DNA of 40,416 bases from an uncultured Acetatifactor sp. (GCA_947631615.1 CANRLX010000018.1:1-40416), one strand, 5' to 3'. Positions 8,766-19,295 are shown, numbered from the stretch's first letter. Numbers and translations: made by a program. The notes: generated by a model from the letters alone, not told the origin.

Positions 8766-9794
8766 ATGAGTTTTGAATTTCTCAAAAAACTTCCCACTCC
8801 GGCAGAAATCCGGGAGCAATATCCTGTTCCCGCCGCGCTCGTGGAGCGAAAAACAGAGCGGGATGCCCAAATCCGCGACGTCATCACCGGAAAAAGCAAC
8901 AAGTTTCTCGTGATCATCGGCCCCTGCTCCGCAGACAATGAGGAGTCTGTGTGCGAGTATGCCAACCGCCTGGCGAAGGTCAGCGAAAAGGTGAAGGACA
9001 AGCTGATCCTGATCCCCAGGGTATACACCAACAAGCCCCGCACGACCGGAGAGGGCTACAAGGGTATCATGAGCCAGCCCGACCCCGAGAAAAAACCGGA
9101 TTTCCTGGCCGGTCTGATCGCTATGCGGAAAATGCACATACGGGTACTGGAGGAGACCGGTCTCTCCACCGCCGACGAGATGCTGTACCCCGAGAACTGG
9201 AGATATCTGTCCGACATTCTCTCCTATGTGGCCATCGGCGCCCGCTCCGTGGAGGATCAGCAGCACCGGCTGACGGTCAGCGGCTTTGACGTGCCCGCCG
9301 GTATGAAGAACCCCACCAGCGGCGACTTCTCCGTGATGTTAAATTCCGTCTACGCGGCCCAGCACCCCCACTCCTTTATCTACAGGGGCTGGGAGGTCAA
9401 CACCTCGGGCAACGAGCTGGCGCACACTGTCCTGCGCGGCGCCACCAACAAGCACGGCAACAACACTCCCAACTACCACTACGAGGATCTGATGCGCCTT
9501 CTCGACATGTACCAGAAGATGGATCTGAAAAACCCCGCCTGCATCATCGACACCAACCACTCCAACTCCAACAAGCAGTATGCTCAGCAGGTGCGCATCG
9601 CCAAGGAGGTCATGCACAACCGGAAGCTGAATCCGGAGCTCCACAGCCTGATCAAGGGCTTTATGATCGAGAGCTACCTGGAGGAGGGCTGTCAGAAGAT
9701 CGGGGAGGGAATCTACGGAAAGTCCATCACGGATCCCTGCCTTGGCTGGGAGGCCTCCGAGAAGCTGATCTACGATCTGGCGGAGTACGACTGA
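8766..9794 (+). CDS. aroF: 3-deoxy-7-phosphoheptulonate synthase, class I
   Basis: Condenses phosphoenolpyruvate with erythrose 4-phosphate, the first step of the shikimate pathway to aromatic amino acids. The 342-residue product is the AroF/AroG/AroH type. It has IIGPCSADN (residues 50-58), PRVYTNKPRTTGEGYKG for PEP binding, GARSVEDQQHR, and DTNHSNSNKQY near residue 260 for phosphate and metal binding. The Shine-Dalgarno is weak (AAGG 14 bases upstream). Feedback sensitivity (Phe, Tyr or Trp) cannot be read from the sequence. The gene stands alone on the plus strand, convergent with spoIIM. Confidence 0.95.
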   Translation: MSFEFLKKLPTPAEIREQYPVPAALVERKTERDAQIRDVITGKSNKFLVIIGPCSADNEESVCEYANRLAKVSEKVKDKLILIPRVYTNKPRTTGEGYKGIMSQPDPEKKPDFLAGLIAMRKMHIRVLEETGLSTADEMLYPENWRYLSDILSYVAIGARSVEDQQHRLTVSGFDVPAGMKNPTSGDFSVMLNSVYAAQHPHSFIYRGWEVNTSGNELAHTVLRGATNKHGNNTPNYHYEDLMRLLDMYQKMDLKNPACIIDTNHSNSNKQYAQQVRIAKEVMHNRKLNPELHSLIKGFMIESYLEEGCQKIGEGIYGKSITDPCLGWEASEKLIYDLAEYD

Positions 9795-9805
9795 TACCGC
9801 CCCTG

Positions 9806-10408
9806 TCAAAATATTTTTAAAAGCATCAGCAGGATGTACGGGTTGCAGAAGCTCTCAAGGAGGCAGCCAAGCAAAAGCACCCCCAGGATCAGCAGGAATT
9901 TAAGGATCTGCCCCGGCTGTATCACACCGCGCTCTTCCAGCGGGCTGTAGCGGTTAAAGTAGATGCTTCGGTTCAGCCGCTCGCACCACAAAAGAAGGGA
10001 CAGCACGGCGGGAACATACAAAAGATACTGGGGGAACACGCTGGCCACGGCCAGGAGAAGCCCCTTCAGCCCATAGCGTATCATCAGCGCGGCCAGAAAG
10101 GAGCCCGCCGACAATCCATACCAGAACACCGCGCCCCCGCAGACCAGCAGCCCCAGATAGGTGGTGGAGAGCACGGTCAGGGCAAGCGCGCTGCCCATTC
10201 TCTTTTTCAGCACAAAAACAAAAAGAGCGCTGCTGTCAACGGTCATATACTTCATGTGATACAGAGTGTATTCATCCAGTAATCCCGTATTTTCCAGCAA
10301 AAAGCTCTTTCCGAAATTCATAGTGAGGACGCCTGCCAACAGCCCCGCCATAAAGAGGGCAAACAGCGGCAGGCGTCCTTTCTGTAACGACCGACTCTTG
10401 ATCCTCAT
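9806..10408 (-). CDS. spoIIM: Stage II sporulation protein M
   Basis: SpoIIM is a membrane component of the DMP (SpoIID-SpoIIM-SpoIIP) complex that drives engulfment of the forespore. The chosen ATG has AGGTGG upstream and gives about 200 residues. The product has roughly five hydrophobic segments, an early ALFMAGLLAGVLTMNFGKS and a final LLLGCLLESFCNPYILLMLL, as in the family. An upstream in-frame ATG at 10453 lacks a good ribosome site. It lies 73 bases from the NUDIX gene. The gene supports a spore-forming host. Confidence 0.88.
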   Translation of the reverse strand: MRIKSRSLQKGRLPLFALFMAGLLAGVLTMNFGKSFLLENTGLLDEYTLYHMKYMTVDSSALFVFVLKKRMGSALALTVLSTTYLGLLVCGGAVFWYGLSAGSFLAALMIRYGLKGLLLAVASVFPQYLLYVPAVLSLLLWCERLNRSIYFNRYSPLEERGVIQPGQILKFLLILGVLLLGCLLESFCNPYILLMLLKIF

Positions 10409-10481
10409 TGTTTCCCACCTGCACCGAATCTTCCTACTTGGGTCCTTCCCCATTATATGCAGGCAGGTCCTGCTTCATGAC

Positions 10482-11018
10482 CTACCGATATTTTGCGGCG
10501 TAGGTCAGGATGCCGCAGATCGTCTTGGAGTCCTGTATCTTACGGTCGAAAATCATCTGCTTCAGCTCCTCCACCGAATAGGCCTCCACGTTGATGTACT
10601 CATCCTCATCCAGATGCTGGCTGCCGTGCTGCTTCAGCCCTCTGGCCAGATAGATATCGATTTTTTCATTGCAGAACGCCACCGTAGTGTAGATGGAGGT
10701 CAGAAGCTCGACCCGATCGCACACATAGCCGGTCTCCTCCTGCAGCTCCCGCATAGCCGCGGCATCCGTGGGCTCCTCCCTGCCGTTCAATCCTCCCGCG
10801 GGGATCTCCAAGGTCTCCCGCTCCAGCGCATTGCGGTACTGACGCACCATCAAAAGCTTTCCGTCCTCGCGCACCGCCACCACCGCGGCGGCCCCCTTGT
10901 GATCGATCAGATCCCACTTTACCACATTGCCGTTGGGGATCTGCATGGTGTCCTGGTAATAGTCGATGATAACGCCTTTCGCCACCAGGTCCCTTTTCAG
11001 TCTCTTGATCTCCTCCAT
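10482..11018 (-). CDS. nudF: NUDIX hydrolase, ADP-ribose pyrophosphatase type
   Basis: Hydrolyses ADP-ribose or a related nucleoside diphosphate derivative to AMP and ribose 5-phosphate. The 178-residue product contains the complete NUDIX box: GLNGREEPTDAAAMRELQEE followed by TGY, with Gly, Glu, Arg-Glu and Glu-Glu at the expected spacing. The VVAVREDGKLLMVRQYRNAL segment before it is typical of the NudF/ADPRase branch. The start at 11018 has AAGGTGG six bases upstream; the frame is open further upstream without a good site. It is 35 bases from the aminotransferase gene. Confidence 0.9.
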   Translation of the reverse strand: MEEIKRLKRDLVAKGVIIDYYQDTMQIPNGNVVKWDLIDHKGAAAVVAVREDGKLLMVRQYRNALERETLEIPAGGLNGREEPTDAAAMRELQEETGYVCDRVELLTSIYTTVAFCNEKIDIYLARGLKQHGSQHLDEDEYINVEAYSVEELKQMIFDRKIQDSKTICGILTYAAKYR

Positions 11019-11053
11019 CCGTTTCCACCTTCCCCGTCTCTTTTTACTTGATT

Positions 11054-12346
11054 TTATTTGGCCTCCAAAAGCTTCTCCACGCTGGCGAGCTTTACGCACA
11101 GCACGAACAGATCCGTCGCCATCGCCATCTCCTCCGGCGTGGGATAGGAGGGCGCGATGCGGATATTGCTGTCCCTGGGATCCTGCCCGTAGGGGAAGCT
11201 TGCTCCGGCGCCGGTGAGCGTCACGCCCGCCTCCTTACACTTTGCCACGATGGCCTTCGCGCAGCCCTCCATCGCGTCAAAGGAGATAAAGTAGCCGCCG
11301 TTTGGCCTGGTCCAGGTGCCGACGCCAAGTCCCGTCAGCTCCTCGTCCAGCACCTTAAGCACCGCCTCAAACTTCGGGCGAAGCAGCGCCGCATGTTTCT
11401 TCATATGTTCTTTGATGCCGTTGATATCCTTGAAATAGCGCACATGGCGCAGCTGGTTTACCTTATCGTACCCGATGGTCTGGATGGTCAGGGACTTTCT
11501 CACTTCCTTCAGGTTGGCCTCGGAGGAAGCGATGGCGCTGATGCCGCTGCCCGCGAAGGTCACCTTGGAGGTGGAGCAGAACTCATACACCATATCCGGA
11601 TTGCCCGCCTTCTCGCACTCGCTCAGGATCTCCAAAAGCTGGTCCTGGCGGTCCTCGCTGTCATACAGATGATGAACGGCGTAGGCATTGTCCCAGAAGA
11701 TCCGGAAATCCGAAGCCGCCGGCTTCAGGGCGGCCATCCGTCTCACGGTCTCGTCCGAGTAAGTATATCCCTGGGGATTGGAGTACTTGGGCACGCACCA
11801 GATCCCTTTGACGGAGGCATCCTTCGACACCAGCTCCTCCACCAGATCCATATCCGGCCCCTGGGGAGTCATGGGAACGGTGATCATCTCTATGCCAAAA
11901 TGCTGGGTGATGGAGAAATGCCTGTCATACCCGGGGGCGGGACAGAGGAATTTCACATGGTCCAGCCTGCACCAGGGAGTGCTTCCCAGCACGCCGTGGG
12001 TCATGGAGCGGGACACCGTATCGTACATGATGGTCAGGCTGGCATTGCCGTACACCACCACATTCTCCGGCTTCACTCCCATCATGTCTCCCAAAAGCTT
12101 TTTGGCCTCGGGCGTTCCGTCCACAAGCCCGTAGTTTCGCACATCTACGCCGCCCTCCGTCTTCATATCGCTGTGGGAATTGAGAATATCCATAAAGTCC
12201 ATTTCCATGTCAAGCTGGGAGGTGGCCGGCTTCCCCCTGGACATATCCAGCTTCAGCCCCTTGCCCCTGGCCTCCTCGTAAGCCTGCTCCAGCTTTGCCT
12301 TTTCCGCTAAAAGCTCCTCTTTGCTCAACTCGCGGTATTCTTTCAT
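11054..12346 (-). CDS. PLP-dependent aminotransferase, class I/II (aspartate aminotransferase-like, MocR-type domain family)
   Basis: Fold-type I aminotransferase of about 430 residues. The cofactor lysine lies in EFCSTSKVTFAGSGISA. WDNAYAVHHLYDSED carries the Asp/Tyr that contact the cofactor, and NIRIAPSYP carries the Arg that binds the substrate carboxylate. The sequence type matches the branch of aspartate aminotransferases that resemble the catalytic domain of MocR regulators, but no DNA-binding domain is present. The start at 12346 has AGGAGG eleven bases upstream. Substrate is inferred, not shown. Confidence 0.88.
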   Translation of the reverse strand: MKEYRELSKEELLAEKAKLEQAYEEARGKGLKLDMSRGKPATSQLDMEMDFMDILNSHSDMKTEGGVDVRNYGLVDGTPEAKKLLGDMMGVKPENVVVYGNASLTIMYDTVSRSMTHGVLGSTPWCRLDHVKFLCPAPGYDRHFSITQHFGIEMITVPMTPQGPDMDLVEELVSKDASVKGIWCVPKYSNPQGYTYSDETVRRMAALKPAASDFRIFWDNAYAVHHLYDSEDRQDQLLEILSECEKAGNPDMVYEFCSTSKVTFAGSGISAIASSEANLKEVRKSLTIQTIGYDKVNQLRHVRYFKDINGIKEHMKKHAALLRPKFEAVLKVLDEELTGLGVGTWTRPNGGYFISFDAMEGCAKAIVAKCKEAGVTLTGAGASFPYGQDPRDSNIRIAPSYPTPEEMAMATDLFVLCVKLASVEKLLEAK

Positions 12347-12453
12347 AATTCCATTCTCCTCCTGGCGTCTCATCCGCCTGTCACCCGATTCGGGCCGCAT
12401 TGGATAATCGTATACAATCATACACTTTGAATATTCTACTATAAGAAGCGCCA

Positions 12454-13986
12454 TTATACAAGAGGATTTTTGAAAGATTTTCTCTTTGCCGCCTTCGACG
12501 CCGCATGTCCTCCCAGCGCAAGGACCCCCTCGACCCCCATCACCGCGCCTGTCACCAGAAAGGGGACATGGTTGTATATCTGCCGGTTGTTGGCCTCAAA
12601 GAGCATCATGTACAGCAGGATCCCAAACAGCGTAAACAGGGTCACCGCCTGTAAGGGCGGGCAGCTCTGTCCCCCTCTGAGCCTTTGGACCTCCGCCGCA
12701 GCAGCGGCAGCCGTCAGAAGCAAAAGGGCATAAAAATAACTTGTGGCCGCCGTGGCATACCGTTTAAAATAAATCCCCTCGTCGGAGAACACTTGAAAAA
12801 GCAGGCCCCTCTGCTCCGGAAATTCCGTAAACTCTTCCGCCCCCAGCGTCCCGAAGGCAAAATTGCATCTCGTCTTTGCCAAAATATGCTCCCTGTCCCA
12901 GAGCATTGGCAGGTTCTCCACTATATACTGCCGCGTGACCTCCTCTCTGGTCCGCAGATCCGGACAGTTCAAAAGCATAAGAACATACGGTTCATTCTGG
13001 ATATAGCTTCCGTCCGCCTTTAATCCCAGAGCAAACCAATAGCTGACCTTCGGGAAGCCCTGGGACTCTCTGACGGCCTCGCCCGGCAGAACGCGGGAGC
13101 AGACCGAAAACCCTGTAATCACCAAAAGGATGGCCGCCGCGCAGACGAGCAGCTCGGACAGCTTCTCCCGGATCCGCCCGCAGAAGAAAGCATAGCAGAC
13201 CACCCCAAAAAAGGAGATCAGAACGGTCATTTTGATCGACGCTCCGCCCCCCCACAGGCACCCTGCGGCCAGGGAAAGCCCTATCCTTTTTCGGACGCTC
13301 TGGCCCTTTGTCACATGGATCCACACATAGAAGGCCGTCACGCCGAAGCCAAAGGACAGCGGGTCCGTGTAGAGGGATTGGATCTGTCTCACCACCGAAA
13401 GATTGGCGGACAAAAGCCCGACTCCCAGCCACGCAAGCTCCCTTTTGTAACGGCTTCGGGAAAACTTAAGGATCAGGGAATACACGCAGAAGACCGCAGC
13501 GTCTATCTGGAGGATCTCAAAGAAAACGACAAGCCGCGCGGGATCCTCCATGCCAAAAAAGTCTCCCAGCCGCAAAATCCACGACAGGATCAGCGCCGCC
13601 GGCGTATTGTTGCTCCACGTGGCAAAATAATTCCGGTTGACCTCCTCCGACAGACCAGCCAGATAGAGCGCATTCTTTTTGACCTCTCCGGCATCATAGA
13701 TCGGATAGCATTTCATCTCGGCGCAGATCTGCCAGAGCAGAACAGAGTAGGCCAAAAGATAACCGAAAAGAAGAAGGTACTGCACCCTCCCGCCGCAGTC
13801 CCGAAAGAGCCGGATCCTGTGTAGAAGCAGGACAAAGACAAGGCAGGCGGCGCAACAGAGCAACGGATACAGGATCATTCTGTCAGCGGAAAGGGAATAC
13901 TGTGTGTGGGGAATACAGATCCAAAGAATCATGAGCAGATCGACCCCAAACGCGGCAAATACCGCTCCCATTACAGCTTTTCTCAT
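12454..13986 (-). CDS. Polytopic membrane protein, GT-C glycosyltransferase-like
   Basis: About 510 residues with ten or more hydrophobic segments and an early extracytoplasmic loop (YPIYDAGEVKKNALYL and NYFATWSNNTPAALIL) that resembles GT39/ArnT-type lipid-linked sugar transferases. The catalytic acidic residues of such enzymes cannot be assigned with certainty, so the function remains a guess. The start at 13986 has GGAGG eight bases upstream and follows a perfect consensus promoter. The aminotransferase gene begins 107 bases downstream. Confidence 0.65.
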   Translation of the reverse strand: MRKAVMGAVFAAFGVDLLMILWICIPHTQYSLSADRMILYPLLCCAACLVFVLLLHRIRLFRDCGGRVQYLLLFGYLLAYSVLLWQICAEMKCYPIYDAGEVKKNALYLAGLSEEVNRNYFATWSNNTPAALILSWILRLGDFFGMEDPARLVVFFEILQIDAAVFCVYSLILKFSRSRYKRELAWLGVGLLSANLSVVRQIQSLYTDPLSFGFGVTAFYVWIHVTKGQSVRKRIGLSLAAGCLWGGGASIKMTVLISFFGVVCYAFFCGRIREKLSELLVCAAAILLVITGFSVCSRVLPGEAVRESQGFPKVSYWFALGLKADGSYIQNEPYVLMLLNCPDLRTREEVTRQYIVENLPMLWDREHILAKTRCNFAFGTLGAEEFTEFPEQRGLLFQVFSDEGIYFKRYATAATSYFYALLLLTAAAAAAEVQRLRGGQSCPPLQAVTLFTLFGILLYMMLFEANNRQIYNHVPFLVTGAVMGVEGVLALGGHAASKAAKRKSFKNPLV

Positions 13987-14019
13987 CTGTCTGCCTCCTC
14001 GAAACGTCATAATGTCCCT

Positions 14020-14048
14020 ATTATAATCCCGCCCCCACACCGTGTCAA
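14020..14048 (-). promoter_or_regulatory. Consensus promoter of the GT-C-like gene
   Basis: On the minus strand TTGACA and TATAAT are separated by exactly 17 bases, a perfect match to the vegetative sigma factor consensus. The leader would be only about 27 bases. Confidence 0.85.
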
Positions 14049-14140
14049 TCTCCGGCTCTCTCGGTTTGCGCGGCCAAAGGGACAGACCGCGGTGAATCGC
14101 CACTCCAGACCTTTTGGCTGCGGCGGCCGCAAAACCCGCA

Positions 14141-14174
14141 AAAAACCGCTGTGTACGACGACACAGCGGTTTTT
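14141..14174. terminator. Intrinsic terminator downstream of rny
   Basis: A perfect 14-bp stem, AAAAACCGCTGTGT / ACACAGCGGTTTTT, encloses a six-base loop (ACGACG). The A and T arms make it work in either direction. It lies 42 bases beyond the rny stop on the minus strand. Confidence 0.9.
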
Positions 14175-14215
14175 AACACTTCTTAATGTTGTAGCCAAGT
14201 CAAAACTGTCCATGG

Positions 14216-15763
14216 TCACTTCGCGTAATCAATCACGCGGCTTTCGCGGATCACATTCACCTTGATCTGTCCGGGGTACTCCATCTCCGCCTCGATCTGC
14301 TTGGAGATATCGCGCGCCAACAGGACCATATCGGCATCTGTAATCTGCTCGGGCACAACCATAACACGAACTTCACGACCTGCCTGAATAGCAAAAGATT
14401 TATCTACGCCTTTGAAATTGTTTGTTATGTCTTCTAACTGCTTTAATCTGCTGGTATAGGTCTCCAGCGTCTCCCTTCTCGCTCCCGGCCTTGCGGCAGA
14501 GATCGTATCGGCAGCCTGCACGATACATGCGATCAGGGAAGTAGGCTCCACATCGCCATGGTGGGACTCCACCGCGTTGACCACGGTAGCGTTCTCCTTG
14601 TATTTTCTGCAGAGCTCGGCTCCCAGCTGAATGTGGGAACCCTCCATCTCGTGGTCAACCGCCTTGCCAATATCGTGCAGCAGACCCGCACGCTTGGCAA
14701 GCCTTACGTCCAGACCGATCTCTGCGGCAAGCAGGCCGGCAAGCTGCGCCACCTCGATGGAATGTTTCAGCGCATTCTGACCATAGCTGGTCCTAAACTT
14801 CATGCGTCCCAGCAGCTTCACAAGCTCCGGATGGATGCCGTGCACGCCGACCTCGAGGGTCGCCGCCTCACCTTCCTCCTTGATCATCACCTCGACTTCT
14901 TTTTGCGCCTTTTCTACCATTTCTTCAATTCTGGCAGGATGGATACGTCCATCAACGATCAGCTTCTCCAGGGCAATCCTGGCCACCTCGCGACGAATGG
15001 GATCAAAGCCCGACAGAATAACTGCCTCCGGCGTGTCGTCAATAATCAGATCCACACCGGTCATGGTCTCGAGAGTACGGATATTGCGTCCCTCTCGTCC
15101 GATGATCCTTCCCTTCATCTCATCGTTCGGAAGCTGCACCACGGAGATCGTGGTCTCAGAGACGTGGTCTGCCGCACATCTCTGGATCGCAGACACCACA
15201 TAATCCCTGGCCTTTTTGTCTGCTTCTTCCTTGGCCCGACTCTCCATTTCCTTGATCATCACGGCCGATTCATGTTTTACTTCATCTTCAACAATTTTCA
15301 ATAAGTAGTCTTTTGCCTGTTCAGAGGTTAAACCTGAAATTCGTTCCAGTTCCTGTACCCGTTGTTCATTCAGCTTGGAAACCTCGTCCTTCATCTTGTT
15401 TAAAGATTCTTCACGGGCTGTCAAGCTCTGCTCTCGCCGTTCGATTGCATCGGCCTTCTTATCGATGTTCTCTTCCTTCTGCTGCACTCTGCGCTCATAG
15501 CGCTGCGCCTCGGCTCTGCGTTCCTTGATTTCCTTGTCGAGTTCATTCTTGGTGCGAATGGACTCCTCCTTGACCTCAAGCAACGACTCTCTCTTCTTTG
15601 CCTCTGCGGTTTTCAGAGCTTCATCAATAATCTCTCTGGCCTTGTCCTCCGCGTTACCGATCGTCTCAGCATTTTTCTTTTTCTGATACTTGCTGACCCC
15701 AAACGCGGTGCCAACGCTGCAAACTACTGCGATAGCTATTGTGATAATCACATTAAGCAACAT
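14216..15763 (-). CDS. rny: Ribonuclease Y
   Basis: Membrane-tethered endoribonuclease that starts mRNA decay and processes RNAs in Firmicutes. The 515-residue protein has an N-terminal membrane anchor (residues about 4-24) and a charged coiled coil to about residue 190. A KH domain follows with [20 protein letters not shown], then an HD domain with the metal motif [12 protein letters not shown]. Length and order match the family. A perfect AAGGAGGT site precedes the ATG, but it sits inside a small inverted repeat (see the leader entry). Confidence 0.97.
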   Translation of the reverse strand: MLLNVIITIAIAVVCSVGTAFGVSKYQKKKNAETIGNAEDKAREIIDEALKTAEAKKRESLLEVKEESIRTKNELDKEIKERRAEAQRYERRVQQKEENIDKKADAIERREQSLTAREESLNKMKDEVSKLNEQRVQELERISGLTSEQAKDYLLKIVEDEVKHESAVMIKEMESRAKEEADKKARDYVVSAIQRCAADHVSETTISVVQLPNDEMKGRIIGREGRNIRTLETMTGVDLIIDDTPEAVILSGFDPIRREVARIALEKLIVDGRIHPARIEEMVEKAQKEVEVMIKEEGEAATLEVGVHGIHPELVKLLGRMKFRTSYGQNALKHSIEVAQLAGLLAAEIGLDVRLAKRAGLLHDIGKAVDHEMEGSHIQLGAELCRKYKENATVVNAVESHHGDVEPTSLIACIVQAADTISAARPGARRETLETYTSRLKQLEDITNNFKGVDKSFAIQAGREVRVMVVPEQITDADMVLLARDISKQIEAEMEYPGQIKVNVIRESRVIDYAK

Positions 15764-15766
15764 TAC

Positions 15767-15857
15767 AGGAGCACCTCCTTATTTATTTTTCATTGTACAC
15801 TGTAGCCACGGGGAGTCCCCACGGCCAACCATAGAATGTATCTATGAAAACATTCTA
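15767..15857 (-). promoter_or_regulatory. Structured 5' leader of rny with the ribosome site in a hairpin
   Basis: The predicted leader of about 110 bases holds three hairpins in transcript order: TAGAATGT/ACATTCTA with a ten-base loop, GCCGUGGGG/CCCCGUGGC with a three-base loop (two G-U pairs), and AGGAG-GTG-CTCCT. The last one pairs the Shine-Dalgarno of rny. This would allow control of RNase Y translation or self-cleavage; that role is inference. Confidence 0.5.
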
Positions 15858-15879
15858 ACAAGCAATTTACAACACTACA

Positions 15880-15908
15880 ATTTTAAACTGAAAACTCTGT
15901 TATGTCAA
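15880..15908 (-). promoter_or_regulatory. Promoter of rny
   Basis: TTGACA and TAAAAT on the minus strand are spaced by 17 bases. Transcription would start near 15873. Confidence 0.75.
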
Positions 15909-15948
15909 GTACAAGTCTCCATAAATTGATGTATTTTTCACAAACCGG

Positions 15949-16572
15949 TCAGTCAAAAAAATCCTCCGAGCGGAGCGCCCGGCTCACCGCTTCCTGGGAA
16001 AAGCCTCTGCGCATCAGGAAAGCGTATGTTTTCTGCCGTTCTCTGACATCCGCCTTCTCCGGATCATACTGCCGCTTGCACAAAAGCTTCCGGATCTGCT
16101 CCTGCTCGTCCTGGAAACCGCCCTTGTCCTGCCATCTCTGCCACGCCTCCAGGAGAGTCTCCCTGTCTATCCCCTTCGCCATCAAATCCTGCTCGATCCG
16201 CCTGCGGCTTTTTTTGTCCGCCTGGCTGGTGATATAGTCCTCCGCGTAGCGCAGATCGTCCGTGTACCGATAGGAAGCCACATAGGAGAGCGCTTCCTCG
16301 ATCACGTCCTCGGGATAAAACCCCTGCTTCAGCTTGCGCCTAAGCTCCTCCACGGTGTACTCCCTCTTTTGCAGCAGTCCCATAGCGCGAAGCTTGGCCC
16401 TCCTGGGAAGTACCTCCCCTAAAATTCTGCGGCAGTCCTGCTCTGCAAGCTCCTCCCCCTCCCGCACACGAAACCGGCGAAGCTCCCCTTTGTACAGCAC
16501 AAAGGCGGACGCATCCTCCAAATAGACTCTGCTGCGGTTCGAGGAGAGCGCTTCTATCCGTGTCACCTTCAT
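15949..16572 (-). CDS. recX: Regulatory protein RecX
   Basis: Small helical modulator that binds RecA filaments and limits or tunes recombinase activity. The 207-residue product begins MKVTRIEALSSNRSRVYLED. It has the repeated three-helix units (LLQKREYTVEELRRKLKQ, AEDYITSQADKKSRRRIEQD) of the family and KTYAFLMRRGFSQEAVSRAL at its end. GGAGGT precedes the ATG. It follows recA by 22 bases, the standard recA-recX pair, so it shares the LexA-controlled promoter. Confidence 0.93.
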   Translation of the reverse strand: MKVTRIEALSSNRSRVYLEDASAFVLYKGELRRFRVREGEELAEQDCRRILGEVLPRRAKLRAMGLLQKREYTVEELRRKLKQGFYPEDVIEEALSYVASYRYTDDLRYAEDYITSQADKKSRRRIEQDLMAKGIDRETLLEAWQRWQDKGGFQDEQEQIRKLLCKRQYDPEKADVRERQKTYAFLMRRGFSQEAVSRALRSEDFFD

Positions 16573-16594
16573 ACGGCACCTCCAGCCTTCAGGG

Positions 16595-17692
<1,098 letters not shown>

Positions 17693-17713
17693 GAAATATC
17701 TCCTTTTCTGTCG

Positions 17714-17765
17714 GGAACAAACGTTCTGTTATTGTTAGGATAAAACATTTGTTCGTATTTGTCAA
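17714..17765 (-). promoter_or_regulatory. recA promoter with two LexA (DinR) boxes
   Basis: TTGACA (17760-17765) and TATCCT (17737-17742) are 17 bases apart on the minus strand. Box 1, CGAACAAATGTTTT (17742-17755), lies in the spacer and matches the Firmicute LexA site CGAACRNRYGTTYC at 13 of 14 positions. Box 2, AGAACGTTTGTTCC (17714-17727), covers the start site and matches at 12 of 14. Together they predict strong SOS repression of recA-recX. Confidence 0.88.
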
Positions 17766-17897
17766 TGACTATTTTACCTGTTTTTGTGTCCCATAAAACT
17801 CTCTCGACGGCATCCCTCCTAAAATTTTTCTGCTCTGAATCCTTTGGCGAAATGCCGGAACATAAGAATTGCCTCTCCTTATAATGAAAGATCAGAT

Positions 17898-17951
17898 AAA
17901 AAAAATGTACCATAAATCCTTACATTCCGCAAGCATTTATGGCACATTTTT
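17898..17951. terminator. Intrinsic terminator downstream of cinA
   Basis: A long stem with A and T flanks, TGTaCCATAAAT / ATTTATGGcACA with one mismatch, encloses about 16 bases and is preceded and followed by A- and T-runs. It lies just past the cinA stop and upstream of the recA promoter, insulating the two units. Confidence 0.8.
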
Positions 17952-17979
17952 ACACGAACTGTCGAAAGGGCCGGCAGCT

Positions 17980-19245
17980 TTACTTTTTCCCGAAGGTCAC
18001 TTTGCTGAAATATTCCAGGATGCAGCCCCGCAGCAGGATCAGAGCGGCGGAGGCCGCCGCCTCGCGGATCTTGGCGCGGTTTCCCTTAAACTGGTACTTC
18101 TTCACGGTCACGCTTCCCTTGACATTGCAGCAGATATAGACCAGTCCCACGGGCTTCTCCGAGGTGCCTCCGTCCGGTCCTGCCAGACCGGTCACGGAGA
18201 CTGTCACATCCGCCTTGGTGATAAACGCGGCCCCCCGCGCCATCTCCTCCGCGGTCTCCTTACTGACCGCGCCGTACTTTTGGAGCGTGCTCTTCTTCAC
18301 CCCCAGGGACTTTCTCTTGGCCTTGTTGGAGTACGTCACAAATCCGGCCTTGAACACGTCGGACACGCCGGGCACATTGATCAGGCGGGCCGCCAACATT
18401 CCTCCCGTACAGGACTCGGCGCAGACCAGTGTCAGATCGTTGGCCAAAAGCAGGTCCACCACGGCCTTCTCCAGCGTGACGTTCTCGTCCGTGGTGTAGA
18501 TGTCGTTGCCAAAACGGCTCTTTAATTCCTTTACCACCGGCTTGATCAGCTTCCGCGCCTCCTTGGGCGTCTCCGCGGAGGCCGTCACGCGGATGTGCAC
18601 CTCGCCGGTTTTGGCGTAGGTGGCGATCGTGGGGTTCGACTGGCTGTCGATCAGATCCTTCACCATGGTCTCCGCCCGGCTCTCCCCGACATTGCAGATC
18701 TTTACGGTCTGGGAGACGATCACTTCCGGGGTCAGCCGCTCCAGATAGGGGGCCACCTGCTCCTCAAACATGGGAATCAGCTCGTTGGGCGGGCCGGGCA
18801 GAAGGATCACCCTCGCCCGCTCGTCCTCGATGATCATTCCCGGCGCCGTGCCGTTGTCGTTGTGCAGGACAATGGCGCCCTCCGGCACCTTCGCCTGCTT
18901 CCAGTTGTTCTCCGTAGGCGCAAGATCCCTGCCCGCAAAATATTCCGCGATGCGCTCCATGCTGTCGTCGTCCACCCGAAGCTGTCTGCCGCATACCCTG
19001 GCCGCCACCTCCTTGGTCAGGTCGTCCTCCGTGGGCCCGAGCCCGCCCGACAGGATCACCACATCGGAGCGCTGCACCGCGCTCTTTAACACCATGGAAA
19101 GGCGCTCCTCATTGTCGCCCACCACGGACTGAAAATAGCAGGACAGGCCCAGCGCGGCACACTTCTCCGCCAGGTAGGCGGCGTTGGTGTTCACAATGTT
19201 TCCCAATAAAATTTCGGTTCCTACGCTTATCAGTTCAACGGTCAT
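17980..19245 (-). CDS. cinA: CinA: competence/damage-inducible protein, NMN deamidase
   Basis: Two-domain protein of about 421 residues. The N-terminal MoCF-like (COG1058) domain has ELISVGTEILLGNIVNTNA and VILSGGLGPTEDD. The C-terminal PncC domain has CAESCTGGMLAARL and VTGLAGPDGGTSEKPVG. It recycles pyridine nucleotides by deamidating nicotinamide mononucleotide; in several Firmicutes it is co-expressed with recA. The ATG at 19245 has AAGGGAG upstream and gives the standard N-terminus. The pgsA stop is 50 bases upstream of this start. Confidence 0.94.
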   Translation of the reverse strand: MTVELISVGTEILLGNIVNTNAAYLAEKCAALGLSCYFQSVVGDNEERLSMVLKSAVQRSDVVILSGGLGPTEDDLTKEVAARVCGRQLRVDDDSMERIAEYFAGRDLAPTENNWKQAKVPEGAIVLHNDNGTAPGMIIEDERARVILLPGPPNELIPMFEEQVAPYLERLTPEVIVSQTVKICNVGESRAETMVKDLIDSQSNPTIATYAKTGEVHIRVTASAETPKEARKLIKPVVKELKSRFGNDIYTTDENVTLEKAVVDLLLANDLTLVCAESCTGGMLAARLINVPGVSDVFKAGFVTYSNKAKRKSLGVKKSTLQKYGAVSKETAEEMARGAAFITKADVTVSVTGLAGPDGGTSEKPVGLVYICCNVKGSVTVKKYQFKGNRAKIREAAASAALILLRGCILEYFSKVTFGKK

Positions 19246-19295
19246 TTTTGTTCTCCCTTGTTGTTTGCTGTGGCCGGAGGCGTCCGATGCTTCGG

